DNA of 64,000 bases. It comes from DASRDR01 sp035550795. GTDB lineage: Bacteria > Methylomirabilota > Methylomirabilia > Rokubacteriales > DASRDR01. Position numbers and translations under genes: made by a program. Shown one piece after another: positions 1-8,832 of this stretch (position 1 is its first letter; each line of letters starts with the position of its first letter). The stretch spans positions 8,230 to 72,229 of the forward strand of contig DASZOL010000063.1 of NCBI GenBank assembly GCA_035550795.1, read 5' to 3'. Under the pieces are notes generated by a model, which was given only the letters and a program-made list of their open reading frames with translations, was not told the origin of the DNA and made no database searches.

Positions 1-1
1 G

Positions 2-94
2 AGTCGGCGTGCGATCACGGGCACGCCGTCGCTCGCAACGATCCTGAAGCTGGTCCACGACCTTCCGCGCGAGGCGGCTGACCTCCGTGGATAG
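2..94 (+). CDS. Possible 3' end of a protein cut by the window edge
   Basis: An open frame enters from the left edge and reads 30 codons to a TAG at 92-94. The residues (…TGTPSLATILKLVHDLP…) have a normal amino-acid mix, but the piece is too short to assign to a family. It may equally be non-coding. Confidence 0.2.
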   Translation, partial: SRRAITGTPSLATILKLVHDLPREAADLRG

Positions 95-160
95 CGTCCG
101 GGCAACGGCGCTGCCGGCGTGACGTCGCGGGAGAGTCGGATGGAACAAGGAACAGCGACG

Positions 161-319
161 ATGAGCGACCAGAGTGGGAGCGACGCGAAGTTCGTGCAGA
201 TCGCCACGTCGGTTCACGGTAGCGAGATTCTGCTGTACGCCCTCGATGCGTCCGGCGACGTGTGGCGTTTCGACGACAAGACGCGCCAGTGGGTCATGCT
301 GCCTCGGGAGCGACGGTGA
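161..319 (+). CDS. Small hypothetical protein (52 aa)
   Basis: I do not recognise a named family. The ATG at 161 follows an AAGGAAC Shine-Dalgarno-like stretch at 147-153, and a longer in-frame start at 119 lacks one. The peptide is hydrophilic at the N-terminus, then has an alternating hydrophobic pattern (KFVQIATS…SEILLYALDASGDVWRFDD) that looks like one beta-propeller or tectonin-like blade with a D-x-x-G-x-V-W-x-F turn. It has no signal peptide. It stands alone, with no obvious operon partner. The coding call rests on composition and the ribosome-binding site. Confidence 0.5.
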   Translation: MSDQSGSDAKFVQIATSVHGSEILLYALDASGDVWRFDDKTRQWVMLPRERR

Positions 320-732
320 GCGGGCGGCCTCCGCGCGGTGGGCGCCCCCGCCGGCGGCCCGCCCCAGACGAAACATGGACTGGCCATGCGGATCCAGCAG
401 GGGTCACTCCCTGGCCCCCGGCCGGGATCGGATGGGCCACTGCTCCGCGGAGCGCGGTCGCGTGTCCGCGGCGATGATCGCGTTCGGCAACGGCCTGAAG
501 GATCCGAGATCCGGGGAGCGCTGAAAGGATTGGCGCTGCATCTGGCCCACGCCTGCCGCGACGAGCTGGCCATCTCGCGGCGCACGGATGCGTGGAGCCG
601 GAGCACGCCGTAGCGCGAAGGAGATCCCAGGAAGGGGGGATACCCTGCAGCGACCCATTGTTGCCGTCCTGCTGTCGGTCGCTGTTGCAGCACACCTGGC
701 CGCGTGCGCCGCCGCACACCCGGGGCGCGCGC
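320..732. other. Intergenic stretch, no convincing gene
   Basis: No frame gives a convincing protein. Around 653-735 one plus frame reads like a lipoprotein signal (hydrophobic run, then H-L-A-A-C), preceded by a purine-rich GAAGGGGGG, but it has no standard start codon and runs antisense into the 3' end of the next gene. It may be the remnant of a decayed gene. Confidence 0.4.
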
Positions 733-1596
733 TTACTCAATGCAGGCGGGGTCCTTCGTTCGGAAGGTACTGTGCCGCCACGTGTTGTGGTCGCAATCGC
801 CACTCGTGTCTTGAAGGTCGATCCCGTCCTGATGGGGCGGGCCCTTCGTCTCTCTGACCGTGTTGCGCGTCAGTCGGTTTCCGGTCCCCGTCACGACAAT
901 CCCGTTCTTGCCGCCCGGGACATTCTGGCCGCCTAGCTCACTGAGGATCGCTCGGTTACCCTGCAACACGTTGTCGTCTCCCACGATTTCGATATTCGGT
1001 CCTCCCCTGGAGGATGTGATGAGGCTGACATTCTCGCTCAGGCGGTTTCGGTTCCCGCCAACAGAAATGCAGCCACCGCCAATCACACTCAGGCAATGAG
1101 CCACGCTGTTCGTGAGGCGATTGTCGTTGCCCCCGATCAGGAAGGCTCCCCCGTAGACGCCGTGCGCCATCACATTGATGAGCTCGTTGTCATCCGACTC
1201 CACAAGAATGTTGCCATCCATGATGCCGCTCGTCACGTTCATCAGCGTATGTCCGCCCTGCCCGCCCAGGATGATGGCATAGTGGATCCCTCCCTGTAGC
1301 GTGCCATTCTTGAGCGTCGCGCCTCGACCCTTGAAGACGAGACAGGGTTCAGGAAACTGGCACGTGAGAAGGTGCTGATTCAAATCCAGGATCGCCCCAC
1401 TCCGCAGCGTGAAAGCCGGCCCAGACACAGGCCCCGGATCGTTACTACAGTCTAGGTCGGTGTCCAACTTGTACCGACCGCCCGGTCCGAGCACGTCCCC
1501 GCACTGAACAGAATCGGCGTAGACGGGGGCCACGCCTCCGAGCGCCGTCACGAAAGCCCCGAGCAGCAGGGCGACACCACAGGGCAGGACCCTCAC
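733..1596 (-). CDS. Secreted right-handed parallel beta-helix protein
   Basis: The 287-residue protein begins with a Sec signal peptide (MRVLPCGVALLLGAF…, likely cleavage near residue 27 after VYA). The body is built of short degenerate rungs rich in N, G and D (NDNRLTNSVAH, NRNRLSENVSL, DDNVLQGNRA, GTGNRLTRNTV), typical of pectate-lyase or NosD-like beta-helix folds. Cysteine pairs near the ends (C32, C50 and near C-terminal DCDHN and PACIE) could form disulfides outside the cytoplasm. No catalytic residues can be named; similar proteins bind or degrade polysaccharides or act at the surface. It is a monocistronic-looking gene in a gene-poor region. Confidence 0.8.
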   Translation of the reverse strand: MRVLPCGVALLLGAFVTALGGVAPVYADSVQCGDVLGPGGRYKLDTDLDCSNDPGPVSGPAFTLRSGAILDLNQHLLTCQFPEPCLVFKGRGATLKNGTLQGGIHYAIILGGQGGHTLMNVTSGIMDGNILVESDDNELINVMAHGVYGGAFLIGGNDNRLTNSVAHCLSVIGGGCISVGGNRNRLSENVSLITSSRGGPNIEIVGDDNVLQGNRAILSELGGQNVPGGKNGIVVTGTGNRLTRNTVRETKGPPHQDGIDLQDTSGDCDHNTWRHSTFRTKDPACIE

Positions 1597-2305
1597 CGCC
1601 GGAGCCGTCGCGCGGCCATGCTCGAAAGTTTTCCCAAGATCCCCGTCGGCGGTGCTGGCCCCTCGACACGTTCCTGCGAGCCGCCCCGGTGGTCCATGTG
1701 CTCATCCTCCGAGTGTGGGAATGAAAGAGCGGAGGGGTTGGGTTTCGAAGGCCGACGCCAGCACCGCGCTCCCGGTGGCCTTCGGCAGAATGAGCGCGAC
1801 CGCAGCTCCGAGCCCCTGGCGGATGGCGTCTCGACCCGGGCTCCGAACGCGGATCCATGGACGTCTCCAGCGCTGGCTTGCACTGACCGCGCCTTGCTCC
1901 AGCCGGCGACCAGTCGTGGATGCTACCCTTGAGGTGATGCGCATCGGGGGCGACGGGCGGACGCGGTGGCGGGAGGAGTGGCAGCCCCTCGGATCCGGGC
2001 CGCTCATCCCGCGCGAGGTAATCTCCTCGACTACACGATGCAAGGGGATCCGGATCGGCATCCGGTCCGAGAGACCCTATCACATCGTCGCCTTGCGCAT
2101 CGGCGAGTCGGTCCCCGTCGCGAGGACGCGACGGTGAGCGCGCGCGTTCGGAAGAGGCGTACACACGGTCGCGTGGAACACCGTGGGACAGGGGAGACAA
2201 CGGGATCCACCTTCGATCAACGGCTCAGCCCATGAGACCCCACCGTGCGGAGTGCGTCGGCCCTCCCTCCGAGCGCGTCCTTCTCCGGGCGCGCGAGGAA
2301 GGCGC
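1597..2305. other. Gene-poor interval with one doubtful small frame
   Basis: No recognisable protein lies here. The only frame with a plausible start is 1937-2137 on the plus strand (ATG after TTGAGGTG; 66 residues, rich in W, R and I, containing WREEWQPLG), which I cannot assign. Long frames on both strands are arginine- and proline-rich, as expected for GC-rich non-coding DNA. Confidence 0.4.
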
Positions 2306-2719
2306 ATGACGTCGGAGCCAGTCATCGCCACACCCGTCAGTCCGGACGACTCGCTCGCCAAGTGGACCCACGCCATCTACGCGCTCCACGCCTTCAGCTT
2401 GGTCACCGGCATCGTCGGCGTCGCCACCGTGGTCGGCGCGTTTCTCACGGGCTGGCCGTCGATCATCGCCGTGATCCTGAACTACGTGAAGCGCCGCCAG
2501 GCTCACGGGACCTGGCTCGAGTCGCACTTCCGGTGGCAGATCCGCACCTTTTGGTTCGGCGTGCTGTGGGTCGCCCTGTGCGGCGCGTTCGTGGTGGCCA
2601 CGGTCGGCATCGGCCTGCTGATCGCCTGGCTCCCGCTCACCGCCGTCGGGCTGTGGTTCGTCTACCGGATCGCTCGCGGCTGGCTCCGGCTGGCGGACCG
2701 CCGGCCGATGGATCTGTAG
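2306..2719 (+). CDS. DUF4870-like (Tic20-fold) membrane protein
   Basis: The protein has 137 residues with about three transmembrane helices: a conserved first hydrophobic segment (HAIYALHAFSLVTGI), a polar loop with the family signature Y-V-K-R-x-x-A-x-G-T-W-L-E-S-H-F-x-W-Q-I-R-T-F-W, and two more membrane segments ending in YRIARGWLRL. That signature is characteristic of DUF4870-type inner-membrane proteins of unknown function. The ATG at 2306 follows GAGGAAGG; longer in-frame extensions are arginine/proline-rich and rejected. It is followed after 45 bases by a DUF2071 gene. Confidence 0.85.
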   Translation: MTSEPVIATPVSPDDSLAKWTHAIYALHAFSLVTGIVGVATVVGAFLTGWPSIIAVILNYVKRRQAHGTWLESHFRWQIRTFWFGVLWVALCGAFVVATVGIGLLIAWLPLTAVGLWFVYRIARGWLRLADRRPMDL

Positions 2720-2764
2720 GCGCCTCGGCCCCGGCACGCGCGGGCTTCGATCGCGGGCACTGCC

Positions 2765-3535
2765 ATGTCCTCGCCGGGTGCTCCGGATCCGACGGATGTC
2801 CGCGACCATCGGCCCTGGCCGATCCCGCGCCGTCCCTGGGTCATGGCGCAGCGCTGGACCGATCTGCTCTTCGCCCACTGGCCCGTGGACCCCGGCGTCG
2901 TCCGGGCACGGGTCCCCGGGAGCCTGGCGCTCGATCTCCACGACGGAACGGCGTGGGTATCGGTCACCGCCTTTCTCCTGAGCCGGCTGCGTCCCCGCGG
3001 CTTGCCGCCGATGCCCTGCGTGTCCCGCTTCCCCGAGCTCAACGTGCGAACCTACGTGACGCGGGGCGGCAAGCCCGGCGTGTTCTTCTTCAGCCTGGAC
3101 GCCGGCCGCAGGCTGGCGGTCGTCGGCGCCCGCCTGCTCTACCATCTGCCGTATTTCGCGGCGGCCATGCGCATCCGGACGGCATCGGACGGGACGATCA
3201 CCTACGTGAGCCGGCGCACACGCGGGAGGACGCCGGCGGAGTTCCTCGCGTCCTATCGTCCCGCCGGGCCGGTGGTGCAGGCGGAGCCCGGCACCCTGGA
3301 TCACTGGCTCACGGAGCGCTACTGCCTCTATGCCGTCGGCGCCAGGCGGCGCCTCTGCCGGACCGACATCCACCACGCCCCATGGCCGCTCCAACCGGTG
3401 GAGGCGGACATCGCCCGCAACACGGTGTCCGAGGCGGCCGGGTTCTCACTGCCGGCGCCCGCGCCGCGGGCCGCTTTCGCCCGACGTCTGGACGTGGTGG
3501 TGTGGTGGCCAACCCGAGTGACCCCCGGAGTCTAG
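2765..3535 (+). CDS. DUF2071 / YqjF-family protein
   Basis: The 256-residue protein matches the YqjF (COG3361, DUF2071) family in order: MAQRWTDLLFAHWPVDP near residue 27, the LRPRGLPPMP stretch, SRFPELNVRTYV, and GKPGVFFFSLDAG near residue 105. Members are cytoplasmic with no proven reaction; the fold is related to acetoacetate decarboxylase. There is no signal peptide or membrane segment. A downstream in-frame ATG (MAQRW…, residue 27) could be the true start, since the first 25 residues are poorly conserved-looking. Confidence 0.8.
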   Translation: MSSPGAPDPTDVRDHRPWPIPRRPWVMAQRWTDLLFAHWPVDPGVVRARVPGSLALDLHDGTAWVSVTAFLLSRLRPRGLPPMPCVSRFPELNVRTYVTRGGKPGVFFFSLDAGRRLAVVGARLLYHLPYFAAAMRIRTASDGTITYVSRRTRGRTPAEFLASYRPAGPVVQAEPGTLDHWLTERYCLYAVGARRRLCRTDIHHAPWPLQPVEADIARNTVSEAAGFSLPAPAPRAAFARRLDVVVWWPTRVTPGV

Positions 3536-3584
3536 CAGGCGGCGGCGCTGCTCGAGTAGTGGGCGATGAGCCTGGAGAATACGC

Positions 3585-3854
3585 ATGGATGACGACCTGG
3601 CCGGCATGACGCGGGAGCAACTCGTGGCCGAGGTCCAACGGCTGCGCCACGGAATCCGGCGGCATCGAGATGCGACCGGACACGACCTCTGCTGGCACCA
3701 CCCCGACTTGTGGGGGCTGTTGCCCGAGGTCACGGATCCGATTCCCAGCGTGCCTGACTGGCCGACGTTTCTGGAGGGCTGCCTCCGCTATCGGCGGTCC
3801 CTGGATAGCCAGGTTCCAGCGGCACCGCGAACCACCACGCCCTACCAGCCGTGA
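3585..3854 (+). CDS. Conserved small hypothetical protein (89 aa)
   Basis: It has no known function that I can name. An N-terminal amphipathic helix (MTREQLVAEVQRLRHGIR) is followed by a motif-rich middle (HDLCWHHPDLWGLLPE) and a short C-terminal helix (WPTFLEGCLRYRRSLD). The clustered Cys and His residues (C-W-H-H) could bind a metal, which is inference. The wording resembles a small protein seen widely in proteobacteria. The start ATG follows a GGAGAA ribosome-binding site. It lies 25 bases before another small gene. Confidence 0.7.
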   Translation: MDDDLAGMTREQLVAEVQRLRHGIRRHRDATGHDLCWHHPDLWGLLPEVTDPIPSVPDWPTFLEGCLRYRRSLDSQVPAAPRTTTPYQP

Positions 3855-3879
3855 CGGTCGAACAGGAGGTCGCTCGCCC

Positions 3880-4065
3880 ATGAAGCCTTTTACCCGGATT
3901 GCAGTGGTGGTGCTGTGGATGATCGCACTTCTGCAATTGGTGCGGTTCATCCTGGGCTGGGAGATCACGTTGAACGGCGCGCCCGTGCCCCTCTGGCTGA
4001 GTGCGCTCGTGGCGGCGCTCGTCGCCGGCCTGGCGATAATGGTCTGGCGCGAACGCCCGCGGTAG
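3880..4065 (+). CDS. Small two-helix membrane protein (DUF6868-like)
   Basis: The 61-residue protein has two transmembrane helices (residues ~6-25 and ~38-56) separated by a short exported loop with the sequence GWEITLNGAPVPLW. This matches a family of tiny membrane proteins resembling DUF6868, of unknown role. The start is well fixed by AGGAGGT at 3864-3870. A longer in-frame extension upstream is rejected because it overlaps the previous gene and lacks a ribosome-binding site. Confidence 0.7.
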   Translation: MKPFTRIAVVVLWMIALLQLVRFILGWEITLNGAPVPLWLSALVAALVAGLAIMVWRERPR

Positions 4066-4259
4066 GAGGGAGGCGCCCCCTGCGCCGAGTCCCGGGGACG
4101 CAGATCGGGCATCACTCGATCGAGATCACCTCTACGGCCACCTTGGTGCCGGAGGGCGAATCAAGGCGGCGGACCGCTTCGATGGCGCGACCGGCCGCAA
4201 TCTCTCTACGCAACCGCCACGGTCACGGGTTAAGATGCAGTCAAGGTAGCGCCCCGCAA

Positions 4260-5009
4260 ATGGCCGACTCCAAAGCGATCCTCTACCACCGCCCGGGCTG
4301 AAGCTCCTGCGCTAAGACGAGAGAGTTGCTCTCGTCGTGGGGAGTGCCGTTCGACTCGATCGACATCGAGGCCGAGCCCGCGGCGCGCGCCGCGCTCGCG
4401 CGTCTCGGCGTGCCGGCGGTCCCTGCTGTCGTCGCAAAGAACGGCGTGGTCCATGGATGGAATCCCGGCTCGCTCGCTGATCTCCTCGGGGTCCGGTACG
4501 AGGGCGCGAAGCGGCTGCCCCCGGACGCGCTCGCCGAGCGCCTGGATCGGGTCCTGGCCGCGGCCGGCCGCGTGGTCGCCACGGTGGAGCCCCGGCACCT
4601 CGCCCTCCAGTACCCCGGCCGCGACCGCTCGCTTCACCAGCTGGCCTACCACCTGTTCCGCCTGAGCCTCGCGTTCCGCGACGCCATGATCGAGCGCCGC
4701 CTCCCCCAGGCGTGGCTCCAGGAGACGGCGCCTCCCGGTCTGCTCGACGCTCCCGCCCTCACGGGGTACGGCGCGGCCGTCCGTGCGGCGCTCCGGGACT
4801 GGCTCGGCACCGAGGGCGCCACCGCCGGGACGGTCGAGACGTACTATGGCCCGCAGAGGGGCCACGAGCTCCTCGAGCGGACCGTCTGGCACGCGGCCCA
4901 GCACCTTCGGCAGATCCACGCGCTCCTCGAGGACGCCGGCGCCCCGGTGGCGGACCCCCTGGACGGTTCGCTCCTGGAGGGACTCCCCCTCCCGACGTCG
5001 GTCTGGTAG
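4260..5009 (+). CDS. Selenocysteine-containing glutaredoxin-DinB fusion (predicted)
   Basis: The frame opens at ATG 4260, meets TGA at 4299-4301 (codon 14), and continues to 5009, giving 249 residues. Reading the TGA as selenocysteine produces a glutaredoxin active site, YHRPG-U-SSC-AKT (Sec14, Cys17), at the normal position after the first beta strand, followed by the thioredoxin-fold remainder with a cis-proline segment (GVPAVPAVV) to about residue 75. The C-terminal ~170 residues are DinB/YfiT-like, with the metal-binding His pattern (RSLHQLAYHLF… and WHAAQHLRQIH). A hairpin typical of bacterial SECIS starts 14 bases after the TGA. The role is probably thiol/selenol redox chemistry, substrate unknown. 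If TGA were a stop, the glutaredoxin half would lose its active site. A TAAGAT -10-like box lies at 4231-4236. Confidence 0.85.
4304..4344 (+). promoter_or_regulatory. Bacterial SECIS-like stem-loop
   Basis: Inside the coding sequence just after the in-frame TGA, GACGAGAG (4316-4323) pairs perfectly with CTCTCGTC (4329-4336) around the 5-base loop AGTTG. An outer CTCC (4304-4307) can pair with GGAG (4341-4344). The loop begins 22 bases after the TGA and carries a G at its second position. These are the expected features of SelB-binding bacterial SECIS elements: an apical loop about 16-37 bases from the UGA with a G in the first two loop positions. Confidence 0.8.
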
Positions 5010-5038
5010 CGCGCGCCGCGCCGCGCGCGGCCGGTTCG

Positions 5039-5788
5039 TCAGGACCGGAAGCCGCGGACCAGCATCGCGACCGCGACGACCGTCAGCAGCACCAGGACGG
5101 CCCGGTTGAACGCCGCCTGCGGAACCCGGTCCTGCGCTCTCAGGCCCAGACGGAACGCGGCGAGACTCACCCCGGCCGCGGCCAGCCACGGGAGCAGGAC
5201 GCGCCGGTCGATCAGCCCGACCTGCCACACGGCGCCGAGCTGCGTCAGCTTGAAGACGAGGAACGTCGCCGAGATGGCTCGCACGAACTCGGTCTTGGGA
5301 AGCCCGATCGCGTAGTAGTAGGGCGTCAGCACCACGGAGGGCGCGTTGGTGAGTCCGCCGAGCGTGCCGGCGGCGAGGCCGACCACCGGCGCCAGGAGGC
5401 GCTCTGATCCCGGCGTGACGCGCCAGGCGGGGCGGCTGACCGACAGGATCACGAAGACGACCAGGGTCGCGCCGAGCGTCAGGAGCAGCCCGCGCGTTGA
5501 GAGCACCGCGAGGAACTGGGTCCCGGCCACGGTCCCGAGGATCCCCATGACCAGCAACGGCGCGTGGCGCCGGAGGGCGGCGACGAGCCCGGGGCGGCGG
5601 ACCATCTGGATCCCGTCCATCAGGATGTTCGGGATCACCAGCACGGCGACCGCCGTCCGCACGTCGGTGGCGAAGGCCAGCAGCGGGGTCGCGATCAGCG
5701 GGTAGCCGAAGCCGACGGCGCCCTTGACGAACGCCGCGACCGCGACGCCGGCCAGGCCCGCGGCCCAGATCAGGGCGTCCGTGCCCAT
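5039..5788 (-). CDS. TauE/SafE (TSUP) family membrane transporter
   Basis: The 249-residue protein has about eight hydrophobic helices and the family hallmark at its start (F-V-K-G-A-V-G-F-G-Y-P-L-I-A-T-P), repeated in the second half as G-L-T-N-A-P-S-V-V-L-T-P-Y. TSUP proteins are thought to export sulfite, sulfoacetate or other organic sulfur anions across the inner membrane; the substrate here is unknown. It is transcribed with or just after the large FAD/Fe-S oxidase upstream (43-base gap). It converges with the glutaredoxin-DinB gene across a GC-rich 29-base spacer. Confidence 0.85.
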   Translation of the reverse strand: MGTDALIWAAGLAGVAVAAFVKGAVGFGYPLIATPLLAFATDVRTAVAVLVIPNILMDGIQMVRRPGLVAALRRHAPLLVMGILGTVAGTQFLAVLSTRGLLLTLGATLVVFVILSVSRPAWRVTPGSERLLAPVVGLAAGTLGGLTNAPSVVLTPYYYAIGLPKTEFVRAISATFLVFKLTQLGAVWQVGLIDRRVLLPWLAAAGVSLAAFRLGLRAQDRVPQAAFNRAVLVLLTVVAVAMLVRGFRS

Positions 5789-5831
5789 CAGGAGGGAGCC
5801 AACCGGCGCGCGCGCGGCGTCCTCGCGCCGC

Positions 5832-8732
5832 CTATCGTCCCAGGGCCTCCCAGAGGAGCTCCGCCGGGTGCTTCGGCGTCCGCCCCGTGGTGTGCTCCAC
5901 CTGCTGGCGGCACGAGATGCCCGGGGCGCAGACGGCGACGTCGGCGCCCACGGCCCGTACGGCCGGCGCCAGGCGACGCTCGGCGATCTTGATGGAGAGG
6001 TCGTAGTGCTCCGCCTCGAATCCGAACGACCCCGCCATCCCGCAGCACCCCGCGTCGACCTCGGTCACCTGGTAGCCCGCCGCCTTGAGCACGGCGATCG
6101 TAGGACCGGTCCCGACCAGGGCCTTCTGGTGGCAGTGCCCGTGCAGCAGGACCTTGCGTCCCGTGGCGGCGTGGGCGCGCGCGAAGAGCGGATGTCCCGC
6201 AGCAAGCTCCTTCCGCAGGAACTCCTCCAGCAGGAAGCTCTGCCGCGCCACCAGGCGGGCGTCCTCCGTGCGCACCAGCTCGGGATACTCGTCCCGCAAC
6301 GTCAGAAGGCAGGACGGCTCGAGACCGACGATGGGTCGGCCCTGGCGGGCCGCCCCCGCGAGCCGGGCGACGTTGTCGGCCGCCAGCGCGGCCGCCTCCG
6401 TCAGCATGCCTTTCGAGATCATCGGCCGCCCGCAGCAACCCCGGTCGGCGAGGCTGACGCGGTAGCCGAGCGCCTCCAGGAGCCGCGTCGCGGCGATGGC
6501 GACGTCCGGCGTCTGATAGGTGTTGAACGTGTCGTGGAAGAGCACCACTCCGCCGCGCTCGCCGCCGCCTTCCGGTCGCCGGCGACCGAACCACCGTGCG
6601 AAGGACTCGCGGGCGAACCGCGGAAGCGGGCGCCGCCGGTCGATGCCGGCCACGCGCTCGAGGAGCCAGCGATGGGGCGCCGCGCCCGCGATCCAGTTCG
6701 AGACGGGCGCCAGCGCCGACCCGACCCGGGCCAGCATGTGGATCCGCCCGAAGAGCCGGTTGCGCAGGGGAAGCCCATTGGCCCGGTGGTAGTGGGCGAG
6801 GAACTCGTACTTGAGCTTGGCCATGTCGACGTTGGCGGGGCACTCCGCCTTGCACGCCTTGCACTCGAGGCAGAGATCAAGCACCTCGTGGAGCCGGCGG
6901 CCCGTGAACTCCGACCGCGGGACCTTGCCCGACAGCACGGCGCGGAGCGCGTTGGCCCGGCCGCGGGTCGAATGCTCCTCGTCGAGGGTCGCCATGTAGG
7001 AGGGGCACATCGTCCCCTCGACCTTCTTTCGGCAGACGCCGATGCCGTTGCACATCTCGACGGCGCCGGCGAAGCCGCCCTGCCCCGAGAAGTCCAGGAG
7101 GGTGTCGGGCTCCCAGGCCCGGTATTCCGGCCCGTAGCGGAGATTCTCGGTCATCGGGGGCGCGTCCACGATGTTCCCCGGGTTGAGGATCCCCTTCGGA
7201 TCGAACGCGCGCTTGACCTGCCGGAAGGCGTCGTAGAGCCGCGGCCCGTACAGGGTCTCGTTGAACGGGCTCCGGGCCCGGCCGTCACCGTGCTCCCCCG
7301 AAAGCCCACCGCCGAACTCCATGACGAGCGCGGTGATCTCCTCGCCGATCGCGCGCATCTTCCGGATCTCGCCCGCGTCCTTCAGGTTGATCAGCGGTCG
7401 GATGTGAAGGCATCCCACCGAGCAGTGCCCGTAGTACCCGGCCGCCGCTCCGTGCCGCTTCAGGACCTCCCGGAAGCGCGCGATGAACACACCGAGCTTG
7501 GCCGGCTCGACCGCGGTGTCCTCGACGAAGGCGATGGGTTTCCGGTCGCCCTTGGTCCCGAGCAGGAGGCCGAGGCCGGCCTTGCGGAGCTTCCAGATGG
7601 ACTGCTGCTCCGCCGGTTCGTAGGCGAGGTGCGCCGCGTAGCCGATCCGCCTCCGCGCGCGGAGCGCCTCCAGCGCCTCGACCTTGGCGCGCACCTCGGC
7701 CGCGGTCTCACCGGAGTACTCGACGATCATGATGGCGGCGGGGTCGCCCTGGACGAACCCCATCCGGGTCCGCTGCTCGATGTTCTCCCGGGCGAGGTCC
7801 AGGATCATCTTGTCGGTGATCTCGACGGCGTACGGCCCGGTGGTCAGGAGGTCGACCGACGACTCCAGCGCCGCCTGGAGGTCGTCGTAGTGGATGACGT
7901 CGAGGGCCGTGAACTTCGGCCGCGGAACGAGCCGCATCTTCATCTCTACCACGACCACCAGCGTGCCCTCGGAGCCCACGGCCAGCCGGTGGAGCCCGAA
8001 CGGCTGCGGCTTCACGAACTCGTCGAGGTTGTAGCCGGAGACGCGGCGCATGAGCTTCGGGTAGCGCGTGCGGATCTCGTCCGCGTGCTGGTCGATCAAC
8101 CGCCGCACCTCGCGGTAGATCTGCCCCTCGAGACCGTCCGCGCGGCACTGCAGGTCGAGCTCGGCGGGCGTCAAGTCCCGCAGGGTGACCTCGGACCCGT
8201 CGGCCAGGAGGCACGTCAGCTCGAGGACGTGGTCGATGGTCTTCCCGTATGCGATCGAGTGGGAGCCGGCGGAGTTGTTCCCCGACATCCCGCCGAGGGT
8301 GGCCCGGTTCGACGTGGACGTGTCGGGACCGAACAGGAGGCCCAGCGGCCGGACGTGGGCGTTCAGCTCGTCCTGGATCACGCCGGGCTGGATCCGGCAC
8401 CAGCGCTCCTCCCGGCTCACCTCGAGCACCTGGTGCATGTACTTCGAGAAGTCCAGGACGACGGCGTGATTGACGGTCTGGCCGATCAGGCTGGTGCCGC
8501 CCCCCCGGGGCAGCACGGGGACATTGTACCGGTTGGCCAGCTCGAGCACCGCGCGCACGTCGTCCTTGGAGCGCGGCAGCACGACGCCGATGGGCTCCAC
8601 CTGGTACATGGACGCGTCGGTCGAGTAGAGGAGGCGCGAGTAGTCGTCGAACCGCACCTCGCCCTCGACCACGCGGCGGAGCTCGCGCTCGAGGTCGCCG
8701 CCGACCGGGGTCAGGGGCCGCGCGACGGGCAC
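5832..8732 (-). CDS. FAD-linked oxidase / Fe-S / CCG fusion (D-2-hydroxyacid dehydrogenase type)
   Basis: The 966-residue protein joins, in order: a PCMH-type FAD-binding domain (PRGGGTSLIGQTVN near residue 80; NNSAGSHSIAYGKT), an FAD-oxidase C-terminal domain with SGEHGDGRARSPF near residue 455, two 4Fe-4S motifs (CNGIGVCRK…MCPSY and CLECKACKAECP, residues ~560-645), and two CCG cysteine-rich domains (GCCGRP and GCCGMAG, ~775 and ~905). This is the architecture of YdiJ-like D-2-hydroxyglutarate/D-lactate dehydrogenases, which feed electrons from 2-hydroxyacids to the respiratory chain. The substrate cannot be read from sequence. The start is GTG. The TauE/SafE gene follows on the same strand. 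Confidence 0.9.
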   Translation of the reverse strand: MPVARPLTPVGGDLERELRRVVEGEVRFDDYSRLLYSTDASMYQVEPIGVVLPRSKDDVRAVLELANRYNVPVLPRGGGTSLIGQTVNHAVVLDFSKYMHQVLEVSREERWCRIQPGVIQDELNAHVRPLGLLFGPDTSTSNRATLGGMSGNNSAGSHSIAYGKTIDHVLELTCLLADGSEVTLRDLTPAELDLQCRADGLEGQIYREVRRLIDQHADEIRTRYPKLMRRVSGYNLDEFVKPQPFGLHRLAVGSEGTLVVVVEMKMRLVPRPKFTALDVIHYDDLQAALESSVDLLTTGPYAVEITDKMILDLARENIEQRTRMGFVQGDPAAIMIVEYSGETAAEVRAKVEALEALRARRRIGYAAHLAYEPAEQQSIWKLRKAGLGLLLGTKGDRKPIAFVEDTAVEPAKLGVFIARFREVLKRHGAAAGYYGHCSVGCLHIRPLINLKDAGEIRKMRAIGEEITALVMEFGGGLSGEHGDGRARSPFNETLYGPRLYDAFRQVKRAFDPKGILNPGNIVDAPPMTENLRYGPEYRAWEPDTLLDFSGQGGFAGAVEMCNGIGVCRKKVEGTMCPSYMATLDEEHSTRGRANALRAVLSGKVPRSEFTGRRLHEVLDLCLECKACKAECPANVDMAKLKYEFLAHYHRANGLPLRNRLFGRIHMLARVGSALAPVSNWIAGAAPHRWLLERVAGIDRRRPLPRFARESFARWFGRRRPEGGGERGGVVLFHDTFNTYQTPDVAIAATRLLEALGYRVSLADRGCCGRPMISKGMLTEAAALAADNVARLAGAARQGRPIVGLEPSCLLTLRDEYPELVRTEDARLVARQSFLLEEFLRKELAAGHPLFARAHAATGRKVLLHGHCHQKALVGTGPTIAVLKAAGYQVTEVDAGCCGMAGSFGFEAEHYDLSIKIAERRLAPAVRAVGADVAVCAPGISCRQQVEHTTGRTPKHPAELLWEALGR

Positions 8733-8832
8733 GTCAGGCCCCCGCCCGCAACGGGGTGGGCCGCCCGCTCGACGAGCCGGTGTCCCGGCTGTGTCGAGCT
8801 CGGCGCGGCGGTCGGCCCGTCACCTGTGGCTC

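Noticed and set aside
588..857. A lipoprotein-like signal (VAAHLAAC) in one plus frame
   Set aside because: No normal start codon with correct spacing, and the mature part runs antisense into the beta-helix gene. Kept only as a note in the intergenic entry.
4107..4205. A short minus-strand frame ending VRRLDSPSGTKVAVEVISIE
   Set aside because: About 34 codons with only a TTG start and no ribosome-binding site. Possibly a gene remnant but not supportable.
4299..4301. Starting the glutaredoxin-DinB gene at the TTG at 4326, after the UGA
   Set aside because: That start lies inside the SECIS-like stem, has no ribosome-binding site, and would remove the first strand and the active site of the thioredoxin fold.
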